A stretch of DNA of 64,000 nucleotides from an uncultured Propionibacteriaceae bacterium (GCA_937926975.1 CALBCJ010000023.1:38691-102690); one strand, 5' to 3'. Shown: positions 52,117-60,975, numbered from the stretch's first letter. The notes: generated by a model from the letters alone, not told the origin. Made by a program: numbers and translations.

Positions 52117-54086
52117 CTAGGGTGAGGACCGGGCGTGGGCTGTGGTCGCAGGAAATCCGGCTCTGGGCGGCCCCGACGGGCGGCCAGGCACTGGTTCACC
52201 GTGCGCCGTCTTTTCCGCCCCGGATGGTCGCGGCAGGCTCGCTGATGCGCTGGGGGCGCTGGGTGTTCGACCTGGACCGCTGCGAGACCCAGGCTGGCCG
52301 GCTGTCCCAGGGCACCGTGTTCCTGTGCGGGTCGGCAGCCCGGCCGCGGGTGCTGCAGCGGGATGCGCTGGCGGCGGCCGCCTGGTGCCCCGACGGAACG
52401 AGGCTGGCCACAGTCAGCCAGGCGGGTCGGGTCCAGGTCTTCGCGGCCACGGGGGAGCCGCTGGAGCAGGGGCCGGGGCTGGTGCGGTCGCTGATCGGGT
52501 CCCGGGGGCAGGAGGTGGATGGTGGCCTGGAGTGGACACGGTCCGGCCTGACGCTGCTCACCCGTCACGGGCAGCCTCCGGCGGTCCTGGCTTATGACCA
52601 GGCCGGTCGGGGGTGGTCGGCCCGCCAGGTGAGCGACCTGCACCAGGCGGCCCGCTGCGACCTGGTTGAGGTCCGGACCGGTTCTCGGGCTGTGCTGGCC
52701 GACGGGGTCGCGGCAGTGTCGTACACCGCCGCTGCGGACGGCTCCCTGAGCCTGCTGGGTGCCGCAGGCGGACCCCAGCAGCTGGAGGCGTTCCTGGAGC
52801 ACGACCTGGTCGAGTACTGGCTCTTCCACCACGAGGGACATCAGACGTGGAGCGAGGAGATCGGGCAGCTGCCCCGGGGGTCGGTCGTGGTGACCGCGGA
52901 CGGCACGGGTCACGCCTCGGTCCTGTACCTGGAGGACTGCGGCACCCGGACGCGGCTCTGGGACGCGGTCTCGGGAGCGGAGATCATGACAGTCGCTGGC
53001 CAGCTCCGCTCCGTGGCCGGGGACCCCCGCGGACCGTGGGCCTACCTGACCCGGGAGTCGGTCAGCACCGTGTATCTCAATGGGCACCCTACCGATCTGG
53101 AGCGCCCAGTCCGCCGGATCAGCCTGCTGCCAGGCGCACCAGTGCCCACAGTCGAGGTCGAGCTGGCTCCCCACCGGGAGACGGTCCTCCTGAAGCTCTC
53201 CGACGCTCCGGTGCCAGCAGCAGGGCTCCGGCTGGTCGAGCAGGCGGAAGGCTGGGAGCTGGTCTGGCCGAGCGCCGAGGTGGGCCGGCTCAGCAACCGG
53301 CACCACGGTGGCGAGAGTCGTTCGGCGGTTCGCCGGCAGGAGGTCATCCTGCCTGGCGGAGGACATCTCCAGCTGACCCGGGCGGTGGTCGGAGGCGACG
53401 GGTCGCCGCTGGTCTGGATCGAGCCGCTCGCTGCTGAGAGTCTGGCCGGTTCGGGCGAGGGCGAGACCGTCGAGCATCTGGACCTGCTCCCGGGCAGCCC
53501 CGAGTGGAACCACTCCCAGGACCGCCCGGTGGGTCGCCTGATGCTCCCGATGGGGTGGACCGAGAACGTTACCTTCCAGCAGCTGCTCGCGACGGTGCAC
53601 GAGCACCTCGCCCAGGCGGCTGACTGGCTCGCGGTGCACCTGGGAGCCCCGGGCCTGGCGCTGGGAGGGCACAGCTTCGGAGCCTCGATCGCCGTCCTAG
53701 CCGCGACCCTCGAGCTTCCGACCACTTGTGTGATCGCCCGCAGTGGCGCGTACGACCGCAATCTCACTCCCCTCGGTTTTCAGTTCGAGGCCCGGTCGGC
53801 CGCTGAGGCACCTGACATCTACGCCGGTCTGACTCTCGTGGGCAGGCCCGGTCAGGTCAGGGCACCCGTGCTGCTGGTCCACGGGCTCGCCGACGAGAAC
53901 CTCTCGACCCCGCCCATCGGCTCCCGGGCGATGTTTGAGTGGCTCAGCGGGTCCGGGGCGCAGGCGCGGCTGCTGGAGCTCCCCGGAGAACGGCACGAGC
54001 TGGTCAGCAGGTCAGCCATCCGGGCCGTCCGAGAGGAGGAGCGGTCCTGGCTCCGTCACTGGCAGAACAAGGGAGAACGAGCATGA
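52113..54086 (+). CDS. S9 family peptidase of the defensin-like cluster
   Basis: 657 residues. Predicted beta-propeller (residues 20-430), then alpha/beta-hydrolase with Ser521 in GGHSFGAS, Asp594 in HGLADEN and His628 in GERHELV; the triad is intact. ATG 52113 overlaps the exporter stop. S9 enzymes serve as lasso isopeptidases or as maturation proteases in peptide clusters. Since the exporter lacks a peptidase and the B2-like protein lacks its Cys, this is the strongest candidate for leader removal. It is only distantly similar to the S9 peptidase at 7257. Confidence 0.85.
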   Translation: MTRVRTGRGLWSQEIRLWAAPTGGQALVHRAPSFPPRMVAAGSLMRWGRWVFDLDRCETQAGRLSQGTVFLCGSAARPRVLQRDALAAAAWCPDGTRLATVSQAGRVQVFAATGEPLEQGPGLVRSLIGSRGQEVDGGLEWTRSGLTLLTRHGQPPAVLAYDQAGRGWSARQVSDLHQAARCDLVEVRTGSRAVLADGVAAVSYTAAADGSLSLLGAAGGPQQLEAFLEHDLVEYWLFHHEGHQTWSEEIGQLPRGSVVVTADGTGHASVLYLEDCGTRTRLWDAVSGAEIMTVAGQLRSVAGDPRGPWAYLTRESVSTVYLNGHPTDLERPVRRISLLPGAPVPTVEVELAPHRETVLLKLSDAPVPAAGLRLVEQAEGWELVWPSAEVGRLSNRHHGGESRSAVRRQEVILPGGGHLQLTRAVVGGDGSPLVWIEPLAAESLAGSGEGETVEHLDLLPGSPEWNHSQDRPVGRLMLPMGWTENVTFQQLLATVHEHLAQAADWLAVHLGAPGLALGGHSFGASIAVLAATLELPTTCVIARSGAYDRNLTPLGFQFEARSAAEAPDIYAGLTLVGRPGQVRAPVLLVHGLADENLSTPPIGSRAMFEWLSGSGAQARLLELPGERHELVSRSAIRAVREEERSWLRHWQNKGERA

Positions 54087-54457
54087 GCACGGATGTTGAC
54101 CGCTGGGTGTCGGCCGGTGAGCGGGCGGTGACCCGGTCCCGCGAGAAGCAGGCCCCGATCTTCGAGAAGGTCTCCGCAGCGAGGTCCTCGCAGCGCGTGG
54201 CGGCCCTGGTCCCCGTGCTGCGGGAGCGGTGGCGCAAGGAGCACCCGGACGACGAGGGCGGGATGGCGGAGAACGTCTTTCTGACCGCTGCCCTGCGTGC
54301 GGCTGGGGCGCCGGCAGCGCTGCGGCTGGGCCGCGAGGCGGCGCCGCCAGCGCGGGCGGCTCACTACCTGAGCTGGGTCGAGTGCGACGGGCAGGTGGTC
54401 TCGACGGGAGCACCGGTGCAGGAGCTGTACGAGGTTGTGCTGTCCTTGCCGGGCTGA
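54083..54457 (+). CDS. lasso B2-like (transglutaminase-fold) protein lacking the catalytic Cys
   Basis: 124 residues. The second half, FLTAALRAAGAPAALRLG, then AHYLSWVECDGQVV, follows the B2/transglutaminase pattern with its His and Asp, but the position before the first helix that normally has Cys reads A-E-N-V-F-L-T. It is therefore probably not a working Cys protease. ATG 54083 overlaps the peptidase stop; last gene of the operon. Identification is moderate. Confidence 0.5.
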   Translation: MSTDVDRWVSAGERAVTRSREKQAPIFEKVSAARSSQRVAALVPVLRERWRKEHPDDEGGMAENVFLTAALRAAGAPAALRLGREAAPPARAAHYLSWVECDGQVVSTGAPVQELYEVVLSLPG

Positions 54458-54841
54458 CCGGATGCCTTCGGCAGGTCCCACTGGGACCGGCATTCACCAG
54501 GCGCCGCCGCGACGGTGACGCAGGGCACGCCGGTCTTCGGCGACATCGCGGTGGACCAGGGCGGCTCCAGAGCACCAACGGACCCACGTGAGTCCAAGGG
54601 CGTCCGTGCTGCCCTGGTCTGCCCGCTGCTCTGCGGCGGCCCCGATCTGCGGCTGTCTGGGCGTCAGGCGCTGCCGGAGAGCTCGGTCGAGAAAAGTGGG
54701 TCTCGGGTGCAGTCTGGGGCCTGGCCCAGGCGTTCTTCAGAGCACGGAGAATCTACGGAAGGGGCGGGATGCTGGTTGCTTCGTTCGTCTGGTGCGGCCG
54801 CGAGGACCGGATGCCCGCCCCCACTCAGAGGAGGCACCTCG
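54458..54841. other. intergenic region after the defensin-like operon
   Basis: 384 bases. Frames crossing it are not gene-like. Contains CCGCTGCTCTGC (54620), a decayed copy of the dispersed arm. The promoter of the lipoprotein gene must lie in its right half; no clear terminator for the operon was seen. Confidence 0.4.
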
Positions 54842-55666
54842 ATGTCCGATGACCTCGACCCTGGCGCCCGTGGGCTGCGCGTCCAGCCGTACGGGCACAG
54901 CAGCGGACCGAGCGGCTCGGGCGGCCCGCTGACCCGGCGGCGCGCCCGGCTTTCGACCGCAGCTCTGTCCGGCGCGGTGGCGCTGGCCCTGGCTACGGCC
55001 GGGTGCAACCCGTTAGCGTCCGGGCAGGCCAGTCCGTCCGCTGGGTCGTCGACCGTGACCCCCTCGTCGGTGGTCCGTACCCTGGCGCCGAGCTCGGCGT
55101 CGGACAGCCCCACCGGGCCCAGGTCGGCCGGTACCACGGCTGCGACCTCGGCCCGGTCTTCGGGCCGTACCTCGAGCGCCAGCCCGAGCCAGGCGGTCAC
55201 CGTGGCGGCCTCAGACACCCTGACGACTCAGGGGATCGGCGGGGTCCGTCTGCACGCGCCGGTGTCCACCCTGGTCCCGAACCAGTACGCGGTCCCGCTC
55301 CGGGACGAGAACTGCGCCGAGCGCTGGAAGCCAGGGCCAGCGCTGGAGAGGCGAGGGATCGACTTCCACCTGTCGACCGAGGAGACCCTGGTGGAGATCA
55401 TCCTCCGCGACGGCACCCACACGACCGAGTCCGGGGCCAAGGTCGGGATGACCTTCGCCCAGGTGAAGAAGATCTACGGCGACCGAGGCCGGCTCGAGAC
55501 CAAGAAGGGCGTCGGCGGTCAGCACCAGGTCTTCACCGTCGCGTCCGGTGGTCGGGAGGTCGCCTTCATGGCCGACCAGGAGAAGCCCTCGGTCGCCGAC
55601 ACCGACACGGTGGGCATGATCATCTTGCAGGACTACCGCGACAGCCTCGGGTTCGCCGGCTGCTAG
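54842..55666 (+). CDS. putative lipoprotein, unknown function
   Basis: 274 residues from ATG 54842 (GAGGAGG, 7-base spacing). About 45 residues precede the hydrophobic core, then lipobox A-T-A-G-C (Cys about 58). A Ser/Thr/Pro-rich spacer (60-125) leads to a domain of about 150 residues with GMTFAQVKKIYGDRG, a phrase seen in small envelope proteins, and two Cys (N-C-A-E-R and C-terminal Cys) that may pair. The N-terminal codons include a copy of the dispersed arm (54895-54908). Not obviously part of the defensin-like operon. Confidence 0.7.
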   Translation: MSDDLDPGARGLRVQPYGHSSGPSGSGGPLTRRRARLSTAALSGAVALALATAGCNPLASGQASPSAGSSTVTPSSVVRTLAPSSASDSPTGPRSAGTTAATSARSSGRTSSASPSQAVTVAASDTLTTQGIGGVRLHAPVSTLVPNQYAVPLRDENCAERWKPGPALERRGIDFHLSTEETLVEIILRDGTHTTESGAKVGMTFAQVKKIYGDRGRLETKKGVGGQHQVFTVASGGREVAFMADQEKPSVADTDTVGMIILQDYRDSLGFAGC

Positions 55667-55966
55667 GCCGAGCCCCCAGCTGAAGGGGGCGCAGTGGGCC
55701 TGGCCGGGTAGTTCCGTGACGACCGGGGGTGCCCTCGCAGACCTGTGGTCGCTAGGCGGAACGCTGGGCACCACCCGGGCCTCCCGCAGCGCCTGAAAGG
55801 CCCGCTAGCGTGGCCTGGTGCCCCCGAGCTCATCGGTGTGGAGATCGTCGAGCACGGAACGGACCGGGCCCCCGGCCGGCTGGTCGGGAGATCACCGTTC
55901 CAGGTCGGGCCCGGGCCGAGAAGCGTGATGCTCGGTTTCTTTCTGAGCCCAGGTGAAAGGGTGGAG
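55667..55966. other. intergenic region before the methyltransferase
   Basis: 300 bases; the open frame of the methyltransferase continues upstream through it but without family character. No hairpin or promoter recognised with confidence. Confidence 0.35.
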
Positions 55967-56758
55967 ATGGGTCCGGACTACAAGAACTGGGTTCCTCGCG
56001 GAATGGTCGTCGCGCTGTGCGCCGGAACGCTCCTGGCGGGCGTGGCCTTCGCGGTGCTGGGGATTGCCGGCGTCGGGGTGGGCGGCACCGTACGGGTCGT
56101 GCTGGCTGTGGTCCTCGGCCTGGCCCTGCTCGGTCTCGCTCTGGCGGCGCTGTGGTCGGTCACCGCCTATCGCGCCTTCTCGTACAACGGTCGGCGGCAG
56201 CTGTCGCGGCAGGTCGTCGAGGGGGTGGCGGCGTACGTCACGCTCCCGGCGGGCGGCACCGGGCTCGACGTCGGCTGCGGCTCCGGAGCCCTGACCATCG
56301 CCTGCGCCAAGCGCAACCCGTCAGCCCGGATGGTCGGTATTGACCGCTGGGGCAGGGAGTACGCCTCGTACGGGCAGGCGCTGTGCCAGCGCAATGCCCA
56401 GGCCGAGGGAGTCGACAGTGTCGAGTTCTGCAAGGGTGATGCGACCAGGCTGGACTTTCCCGACGAGACCTTTGACGCGGTGACCAGCAACTACGTGTAC
56501 CACAACATTCCCGGCGTGGCGAAGCAGCAGCTGCTGAGAGAGACCCTGCGAGTGCTGAAGAAGGGCGGCTGCTTCGCGATCCACGACCTGATGTCACCGG
56601 TCCGGTACGGCGACATGGCAGCCTTTGCCGACGAGCTCCGACGCGAGGGCTATGAGCGGGTCGAGCTGGTCGACACCACCCAGGGGCAGCTCATGGAACC
56701 GGCCGAGGCCCGCCGGCTGATGCTGACCGGGTCGACACTGCTGGTCGGGACGAAGTAG
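55967..56758 (+). CDS. membrane-anchored class I SAM-dependent methyltransferase
   Basis: 263 residues from ATG 55967. Begins M-G-P-D-Y-K-N-W-V-P, then two transmembrane helices (about 12-60), then a class I methyltransferase: motif I GLDVGCGSGALTI, acidic loop VGIDRWG, motif DFPDETFDAVTSNYVYHN, and a late R-V-L-K-K-G-G-C-F-A-I strand. Membrane-anchored members of this group occur in actinobacteria and firmicutes; the substrate is unknown. It is convergent with the displaced rph 3' end and the inverted repeat. Confidence 0.82.
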   Translation: MGPDYKNWVPRGMVVALCAGTLLAGVAFAVLGIAGVGVGGTVRVVLAVVLGLALLGLALAALWSVTAYRAFSYNGRRQLSRQVVEGVAAYVTLPAGGTGLDVGCGSGALTIACAKRNPSARMVGIDRWGREYASYGQALCQRNAQAEGVDSVEFCKGDATRLDFPDETFDAVTSNYVYHNIPGVAKQQLLRETLRVLKKGGCFAIHDLMSPVRYGDMAAFADELRREGYERVELVDTTQGQLMEPAEARRLMLTGSTLLVGTK

Positions 56759-56812
56759 GCGCAGCGGGCAGTCCGTCCTGGTGAGCAGGCGGGTCTGCTG
56801 GGCCGGCCGGCG

Positions 56813-56873
56813 GCACAGCAGCGGACCGTCTGCGCCGGCGACCCGCTGCCTGACCGGGTGGGTCGCTGCTGTG
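56813..56873. repeat. inverted repeat element, third copy
   Basis: Left arm GCACAGCAGCGGAC (56813-56826), right arm GGTCGCTGCTGTG (56861-56873, one base short of the consensus). It lies where the methyltransferase would converge with the original rph gene end, and its right arm forms the edge of the long direct repeat. Confidence 0.7.
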
Positions 56874-56939
56874 TCAGTCGTTGTGCTCGTCGAGCAGGGT
56901 GATCGCCCCGGTGCTGCCGTCCAGGCGGATCCGCTGCCC
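56861..56939. repeat. left direct repeat: displaced 3' end of the rph-like gene
   Basis: 56873-56939 is identical over 67 bp to 60909-60975, and the 10 bases before it (GGTCGCTGCT) also match, with two mismatches between. On the minus strand it encodes the last 21-22 codons and TGA of the rph-like product (R-I-R-L-D-G-S-T-G-A-I-T-L-L-D-E-H-N-D). It marks the left edge of an inserted cassette. Confidence 0.9.
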
Positions 56940-57007
56940 CGGTGCACGGCGGCACAGGTGGCTGAGCCGGGCTGCGGCACCTGGAGGCCTCGGCCCTCAG
57001 ACCTGCG

Positions 57008-57031
57008 GATGAAGGTCAAAGAGCCTTCATC
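57008..57031 (-). terminator. terminator of the cassette operon
   Basis: GATGAAGG / CCTTCATC, 8-bp stem with an 8-base A-rich loop, overlapping the MFS stop codon. Lower G+C than the other terminators here, as expected for imported DNA. Confidence 0.6.
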
Positions 57032-58565
57032 ACGGATGGTCGTGACGTGATCCTGCAATGCGGGTGCGCAGCACGATTGCTGCCCCTGCTGCCGCAAGTC
57101 CCACAACGAGTGCTGCGACCACGAAGGCGTCATGCATGCCGCGCACGAAAGCGCTGTTGGCGAGATCGATGAAGGGCTTGGCATCTTCGGCGGGCAGCTC
57201 GCGGGCAATGTGTACGGCGGTTCCCAGGGTCTCGCGGGCCGCCTCGGCCAGTTCGGGAGAGAAAGCCTCGGGTAGCTGGGCGTCGAGCTGAGCGCGGTAG
57301 ACGCTGGTGCCGACACTGCCCAAGACAGCAGTGCCGATGGCTCCCCCGAGCTCGTAGGCAGACTCGCTGATCCCCGCAGCGGCTCCGGCGCGCTCGGGTG
57401 GTGCGGTGGCGATGATGACGTCATTCGCGAGGGTGTCGGCGAGCCCGACCCCGAGCCCTACGAGCCCGCCCCCGGCGAATGCCAGCGCCATAGCGTCATC
57501 GACTCCGATGTGAGACAGCACGTAGTACCCGCCACTGGCCAAGAGGAGCCCACCACCGATGATCCAGCCGACCTCGAGCCTCTGAGAGAGGTTGGGGGCA
57601 GCAATCGCACCCGCGACCGCGGCCCCGGCGATGGGGAGGGCCCAGAGCCCCGATACCAGCGGGGTCTTCGCTAGGACGAGCTGGGCGTACTGCGGCAGGA
57701 AGTACAGGATCCCCGTGAGCGCAAAGACCCCAGCTACATTTGCGCAGACCGCGACGGTGAACGGGAGCGAGCGAAACAGGCTGACGTCAATCAGAGGGTG
57801 CCGCATGCGACGCTGCCTCGCGACGAAGACGCTCAAGACAGCGAGGCCGAGGAGCATCCATCCGATGGAGGCCATCGACCAGTCATGCTTGCCCGCCTCC
57901 TTCAACCCGTAGATGGTCAGCAAGACCCCCGACGTCAGCAGCAGCGCTGACACGGGCGCGAAGGGTCCGGGACTCGGGTCCTTGCTTTCAGGCAGCAAGA
58001 ACGGTCCGGCAAACAGTAGCACTACCATGATGGGAATGTTGATCAAGAACACCGAGCCCCACCGGAAGTGCTCCAGCAGGAACCCGCCAAGTACGGGCCC
58101 GAGGCCGGCTCCACCAGCGAAAGCGGCTGCCCAGATCGAGATCGCGCGCTGGCGCTCAGCGGGGTCGCTGAAGATGTTTCGGATCAGCGCGAGCGTAGAG
58201 GGCATCAGTGTCGCGCCGCCAACACCGAGCAGGGCGCGGGCGACGATGAGCACACTCGGGGTCGGCGCAAATGCGGCTACAGCGGAGGTTGCCCCGAATG
58301 CAACCGCACCGATCAGGAGGAGCTTACGCCGACCGATTCGGTCGCCGATAGACCCCATCAGCACCAGCAGTCCGGCCAGGAATACGCCGTAGATGTCGAT
58401 AATCCACAGCAGCTGGTTACCGGTCGGGGAGAGGTCCTCGCTTAGTTTGGGCACGGCCATAGACAATACGGTCAGGTCGACGCTCATCAGCACTACCGGC
58501 AGGGTCAAGATTACGAGCGCCCACCAGCGAGTGCGGGCGCGAGAGGACTCAGTTGCCATGCTCAC
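57030..58565 (-). CDS. MFS drug/metabolite exporter (DHA2, 14-helix)
   Basis: 511 residues. Fourteen predicted helices; motif A GSIGDRIGRRKLLL after helix 2, motif C-type GAALGPVLGG-like GLGPVLGGFLLEHFRWG. This is the EmrB/QacA group of proton-driven efflux pumps. Last gene of a three-gene operon with the reductase 46 bases upstream. It likely exports the product of the two enzymes or protects against it. Start ATG 58565 or ATG 58559. Confidence 0.9.
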   Translation of the reverse strand: MSMATESSRARTRWWALVILTLPVVLMSVDLTVLSMAVPKLSEDLSPTGNQLLWIIDIYGVFLAGLLVLMGSIGDRIGRRKLLLIGAVAFGATSAVAAFAPTPSVLIVARALLGVGGATLMPSTLALIRNIFSDPAERQRAISIWAAAFAGGAGLGPVLGGFLLEHFRWGSVFLINIPIMVVLLFAGPFLLPESKDPSPGPFAPVSALLLTSGVLLTIYGLKEAGKHDWSMASIGWMLLGLAVLSVFVARQRRMRHPLIDVSLFRSLPFTVAVCANVAGVFALTGILYFLPQYAQLVLAKTPLVSGLWALPIAGAAVAGAIAAPNLSQRLEVGWIIGGGLLLASGGYYVLSHIGVDDAMALAFAGGGLVGLGVGLADTLANDVIIATAPPERAGAAAGISESAYELGGAIGTAVLGSVGTSVYRAQLDAQLPEAFSPELAEAARETLGTAVHIARELPAEDAKPFIDLANSAFVRGMHDAFVVAALVVGLAAAGAAIVLRTRIAGSRHDHP

Positions 58566-58611
58566 CGGTCTCCAATCGCCAAAAAGAGGCCGTCAGTTTC
58601 AGAAGCGGGTA

Positions 58612-59397
58612 TCACATTGTCCTCCCATGAAAATGATGAACCGCGGCATCACCTACGCGCCTTGGCAGCAGTTGGTACAAGGCCAAGAGAGGGCCATAGA
58701 TGCGTGGGGTCACCACAGTGCTCCGGCCCTTTTCGTGAGCCGTGACGATCTCTTCTGCGGCCGTTTCCGCGGTACCCCACAGGTGCCGAGGGAGGTTTAC
58801 TGCGGGGATTCCCGCTCTCTCGTGTATCTCAGTGTGTATAAACCCAGGTAGGGCTAGTGTGACTGCGATCTTCGATCCAAATCGAATGGATATCGACCTA
58901 GTGAGTGACACGAGTGCGGCCTTCGAGGCTGCATAGCCGATATCTGGGTCTCCGGGCATCACGCCGCTCAGGGAAGCAACATTGATGATACCACCACGCT
59001 TTTCTTGAAGCATTCCAGGGAGGACGGACTGGCAGAGTTCTCTTGGTGCCCGGAAATTGGTGGCGAGGATTTCGTCTTGAACCGACGTAGGGGAGTGCTC
59101 GAAGTCGGTGGCGGTCGCAATTCCTGCATTATTCACGAGCAGTCGAATGCTGAGCCTGTGCAAGGAATCGCACAGTGCTCGGAGGTCGTCTGTGTCGGCT
59201 AGATCGACGGCCTTGATCTTAGCGGTCACGTTATATCTCTGCTGAAGTTCCTCGGATAGCGACTCCAGTCGTGCCCGGTCCCGCGCGATCAGGATGAGGG
59301 CGTGCCCGCGTCGCGCCAAGCTCCACGACAGAGCCCGACCGATGCCACTACTAGCCCCCGTGATCACCGTGTAGTCATTTCTCGGCTCAGAAGCCAT
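58612..59397 (-). CDS. short-chain dehydrogenase/reductase
   Basis: 261 residues from ATG 59397, overlapping the synthase end by 11 bases. Rossmann glycine motif TGASSGIG (13-20), NNAG (89-92), catalytic Ser in INVASLSG, Tyr155 and Lys159 in GYAASKAAL. Uses NADPH by the R at the end of strand 2 (I-A-R-D-R). Coupled to an alpha-oxoamine synthase, it probably reduces the keto group of that enzyme's product, as in sphingoid-base pathways; inferred from context. Confidence 0.88.
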   Translation of the reverse strand: MASEPRNDYTVITGASSGIGRALSWSLARRGHALILIARDRARLESLSEELQQRYNVTAKIKAVDLADTDDLRALCDSLHRLSIRLLVNNAGIATATDFEHSPTSVQDEILATNFRAPRELCQSVLPGMLQEKRGGIINVASLSGVMPGDPDIGYAASKAALVSLTRSISIRFGSKIAVTLALPGFIHTEIHERAGIPAVNLPRHLWGTAETAAEEIVTAHEKGRSTVVTPRIYGPLLALYQLLPRRVGDAAVHHFHGRTM

Positions 59398-60616
59398 AGA
59401 CACCTCGCAGTCGAACCAGCGTCTCAATGAAGCGGCTGATGTCCTCGTCGGTGTGGAGTGCGCTTGGAATCAACCTCAGTCCCGCCTGGCCGCGGGGCGA
59501 TGCGGGATACCGAAATACGGGAACAAGGATCTTCTCTTGCAGAAACTCTCTGCGAACAGCCTCGGCAACGGCGTCATCGCCGATCATGACGTTCGTGATG
59601 TAGGACGCGCATGCGTTCAGCTGGAACCCGCATGCGGCCAACCTGCTACGCAGGTCATGGCATTTCGCTAGATAGTTGTCGACGAGATCGGGCGACCCCT
59701 GAATGAGACCCACTGCCGCCATTGCTGCTGCGGCAGCCGGGGGGAGGATGGTCGCAGTAAAGGAGGAGGTTCCAGAGAGCCATTCGAGCGCTTCGACGTT
59801 CTGAGCTGAACTAGCGATAGCACCACCTTCTACCCCGACAGCCTTCGAGAAGGAGATCATGCGGAAGTCTACAGAGTTCAGTGCCTGGAACTCGGCGTAG
59901 AAGGGGCGCGTGCTACTCCCGTAGATCTGGTACCCGTTCGCGTCGTCGACATATGTAAGCGCTCCATGCTCTTGAGCTAGTCTAATGATCTCCCGAATCG
60001 GGGCGACACTGCCATCCACTGAGTAGATTGATTCGAATAGAATGATGATCTGCTGGCCACTCAGTTTCCGAAGAATCTCGGAGAGGTGATCCATGTCGTT
60101 ATGTCGAAATCGGTAGACTCGGCGGTTCCTTCGCATCGGTTCAACGGATTTCTGAACACTCCAATGGCTGTCCCTGTCCATGACGAAGATCGTCTTGTCC
60201 AAGTCCAGTCTCAGACTCGAGCTCGCTTGCACCGAGTGGCCGAACGTGTGTGTAAATCCCATATTTGCAAGGAGGCCCGATGCAAATGTAATAGCCGCTT
60301 CTTTGTCGCATGAGGTGGCAACCAAACTCTCTAGCTGTTCGATAGGCTCAAGGCGTCCTTGAATAAGTCGGGACCCTCCGGTGGCAAGGCCAAAGTCGGT
60401 GGCGGCAGCCTGAAATGTGTGAAGCACGCCCGGATAAACATGAAGACCGAGCAGACTGCAGCTTGCAAAATTGAGAAACTCTTCTCCGCCGATTCTGACG
60501 CGCGCTCCCGTGGCGCTCGAGATCACCGGGGGAGTGATATCAAATCCGGAGGACTTAGCGTCGTAGAGAAACTTGCCCAGTCCCCAGTCCGGGGTGGTGC
60601 TGGTGTTGGAAGCCAT
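59387..60616 (-). CDS. PLP-dependent alpha-oxoamine synthase (AONS/KBL/SPT/CqsA family)
   Basis: 409 residues from ATG 60616 (AAGGAGA, 7-base spacing). Joins an acyl-CoA to an amino acid with loss of CO2, giving an alpha-aminoketone. PLP lysine K258 in ISFSKAVGVEGG; stacking His151 in DRDSHW; Asp224 in YVDDANGYQIYG. The family D-E-A-H motif reads D-D-A-N, so the usual His is Asn227, suggesting an unusual substrate. Glycine-rich GLATGGSRLIQG is intact. First gene of the cassette. Not a biotin gene by context. Confidence 0.85.
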   Translation of the reverse strand: MASNTSTTPDWGLGKFLYDAKSSGFDITPPVISSATGARVRIGGEEFLNFASCSLLGLHVYPGVLHTFQAAATDFGLATGGSRLIQGRLEPIEQLESLVATSCDKEAAITFASGLLANMGFTHTFGHSVQASSSLRLDLDKTIFVMDRDSHWSVQKSVEPMRRNRRVYRFRHNDMDHLSEILRKLSGQQIIILFESIYSVDGSVAPIREIIRLAQEHGALTYVDDANGYQIYGSSTRPFYAEFQALNSVDFRMISFSKAVGVEGGAIASSAQNVEALEWLSGTSSFTATILPPAAAAAMAAVGLIQGSPDLVDNYLAKCHDLRSRLAACGFQLNACASYITNVMIGDDAVAEAVRREFLQEKILVPVFRYPASPRGQAGLRLIPSALHTDEDISRFIETLVRLRGVYGF

Positions 60617-60908
60617 TCGCTGGTCTCCTTGCTTGAGGTGGAATTGTTACGAGAGCTGGGGGCGGGTGCATGGATAGAACGTACCACTCCGTTGACCGCC
60701 TGTCCAGCCGAGCTGCAAGAGTTCGCTGTTGCTCCGCGGGGGGAGTCGTGCGATGCAGGCGACCGTGTCCTGTGTGGTTCTGGGGGCTGCTGTGGAGGCG
60801 CAGCGGTTGCTGACGGTGGAAGGCCGGGCGGTGATCGCCCGGGGCTGTTGCTGCCTGCCACGAGTCTGGCCACGCGGGTCGCTCCATCAGCGTGCGGGTC
60901 GCTGCTTC
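60617..60908. other. right end of the cassette, upstream of the synthase
   Basis: 292 bases holding the cassette promoter (minus strand) and a hairpin CCGGGCG-GTGAT-CGCCCGG (60824-60842). G+C climbs towards the rph repeat. No gene supported. Confidence 0.45.
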
Positions 60909-60975
60909 GTCAGTCGTTGTGCTCGTCGAGCAGGGTGATCGCCCCGGTGCTGCCGTCCAGGCGGATCCGCTGCCC
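60897..60975. repeat. right direct repeat: 3' end of the intact rph-like gene
   Basis: Second copy of the repeat at 56861-56939. 60909-60975 is the perfect 67-bp core and contains the rph stop (60910-60912). Confidence 0.9.

Larger units (their letters stand above)
56940..60908. mobile_element. low-G+C cassette inserted in the 3' end of rph
   Basis: About 4.0 kb between two copies of the rph gene end. Holds three minus-strand genes (MFS, reductase, oxoamine synthase) with G+C near 50-58% in the lines I counted, against about 70-75% outside. The right copy keeps rph intact; the left is a remnant. This is the footprint of integration at a gene 3' end, but no integrase or tRNA is present. Ends are set by the repeats. 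Confidence 0.7.

Noticed and set aside
59387..60616. Biotin synthesis gene bioF
   Set aside because: Family is right, but neighbours are a reductase and an efflux pump, no other bio genes are present, and the D-E-A-H motif is altered.
56940..60908. Standard integrative element at a tRNA gene
   Set aside because: No tRNA and no integrase seen; the repeated sequence is the 3' end of a protein gene.
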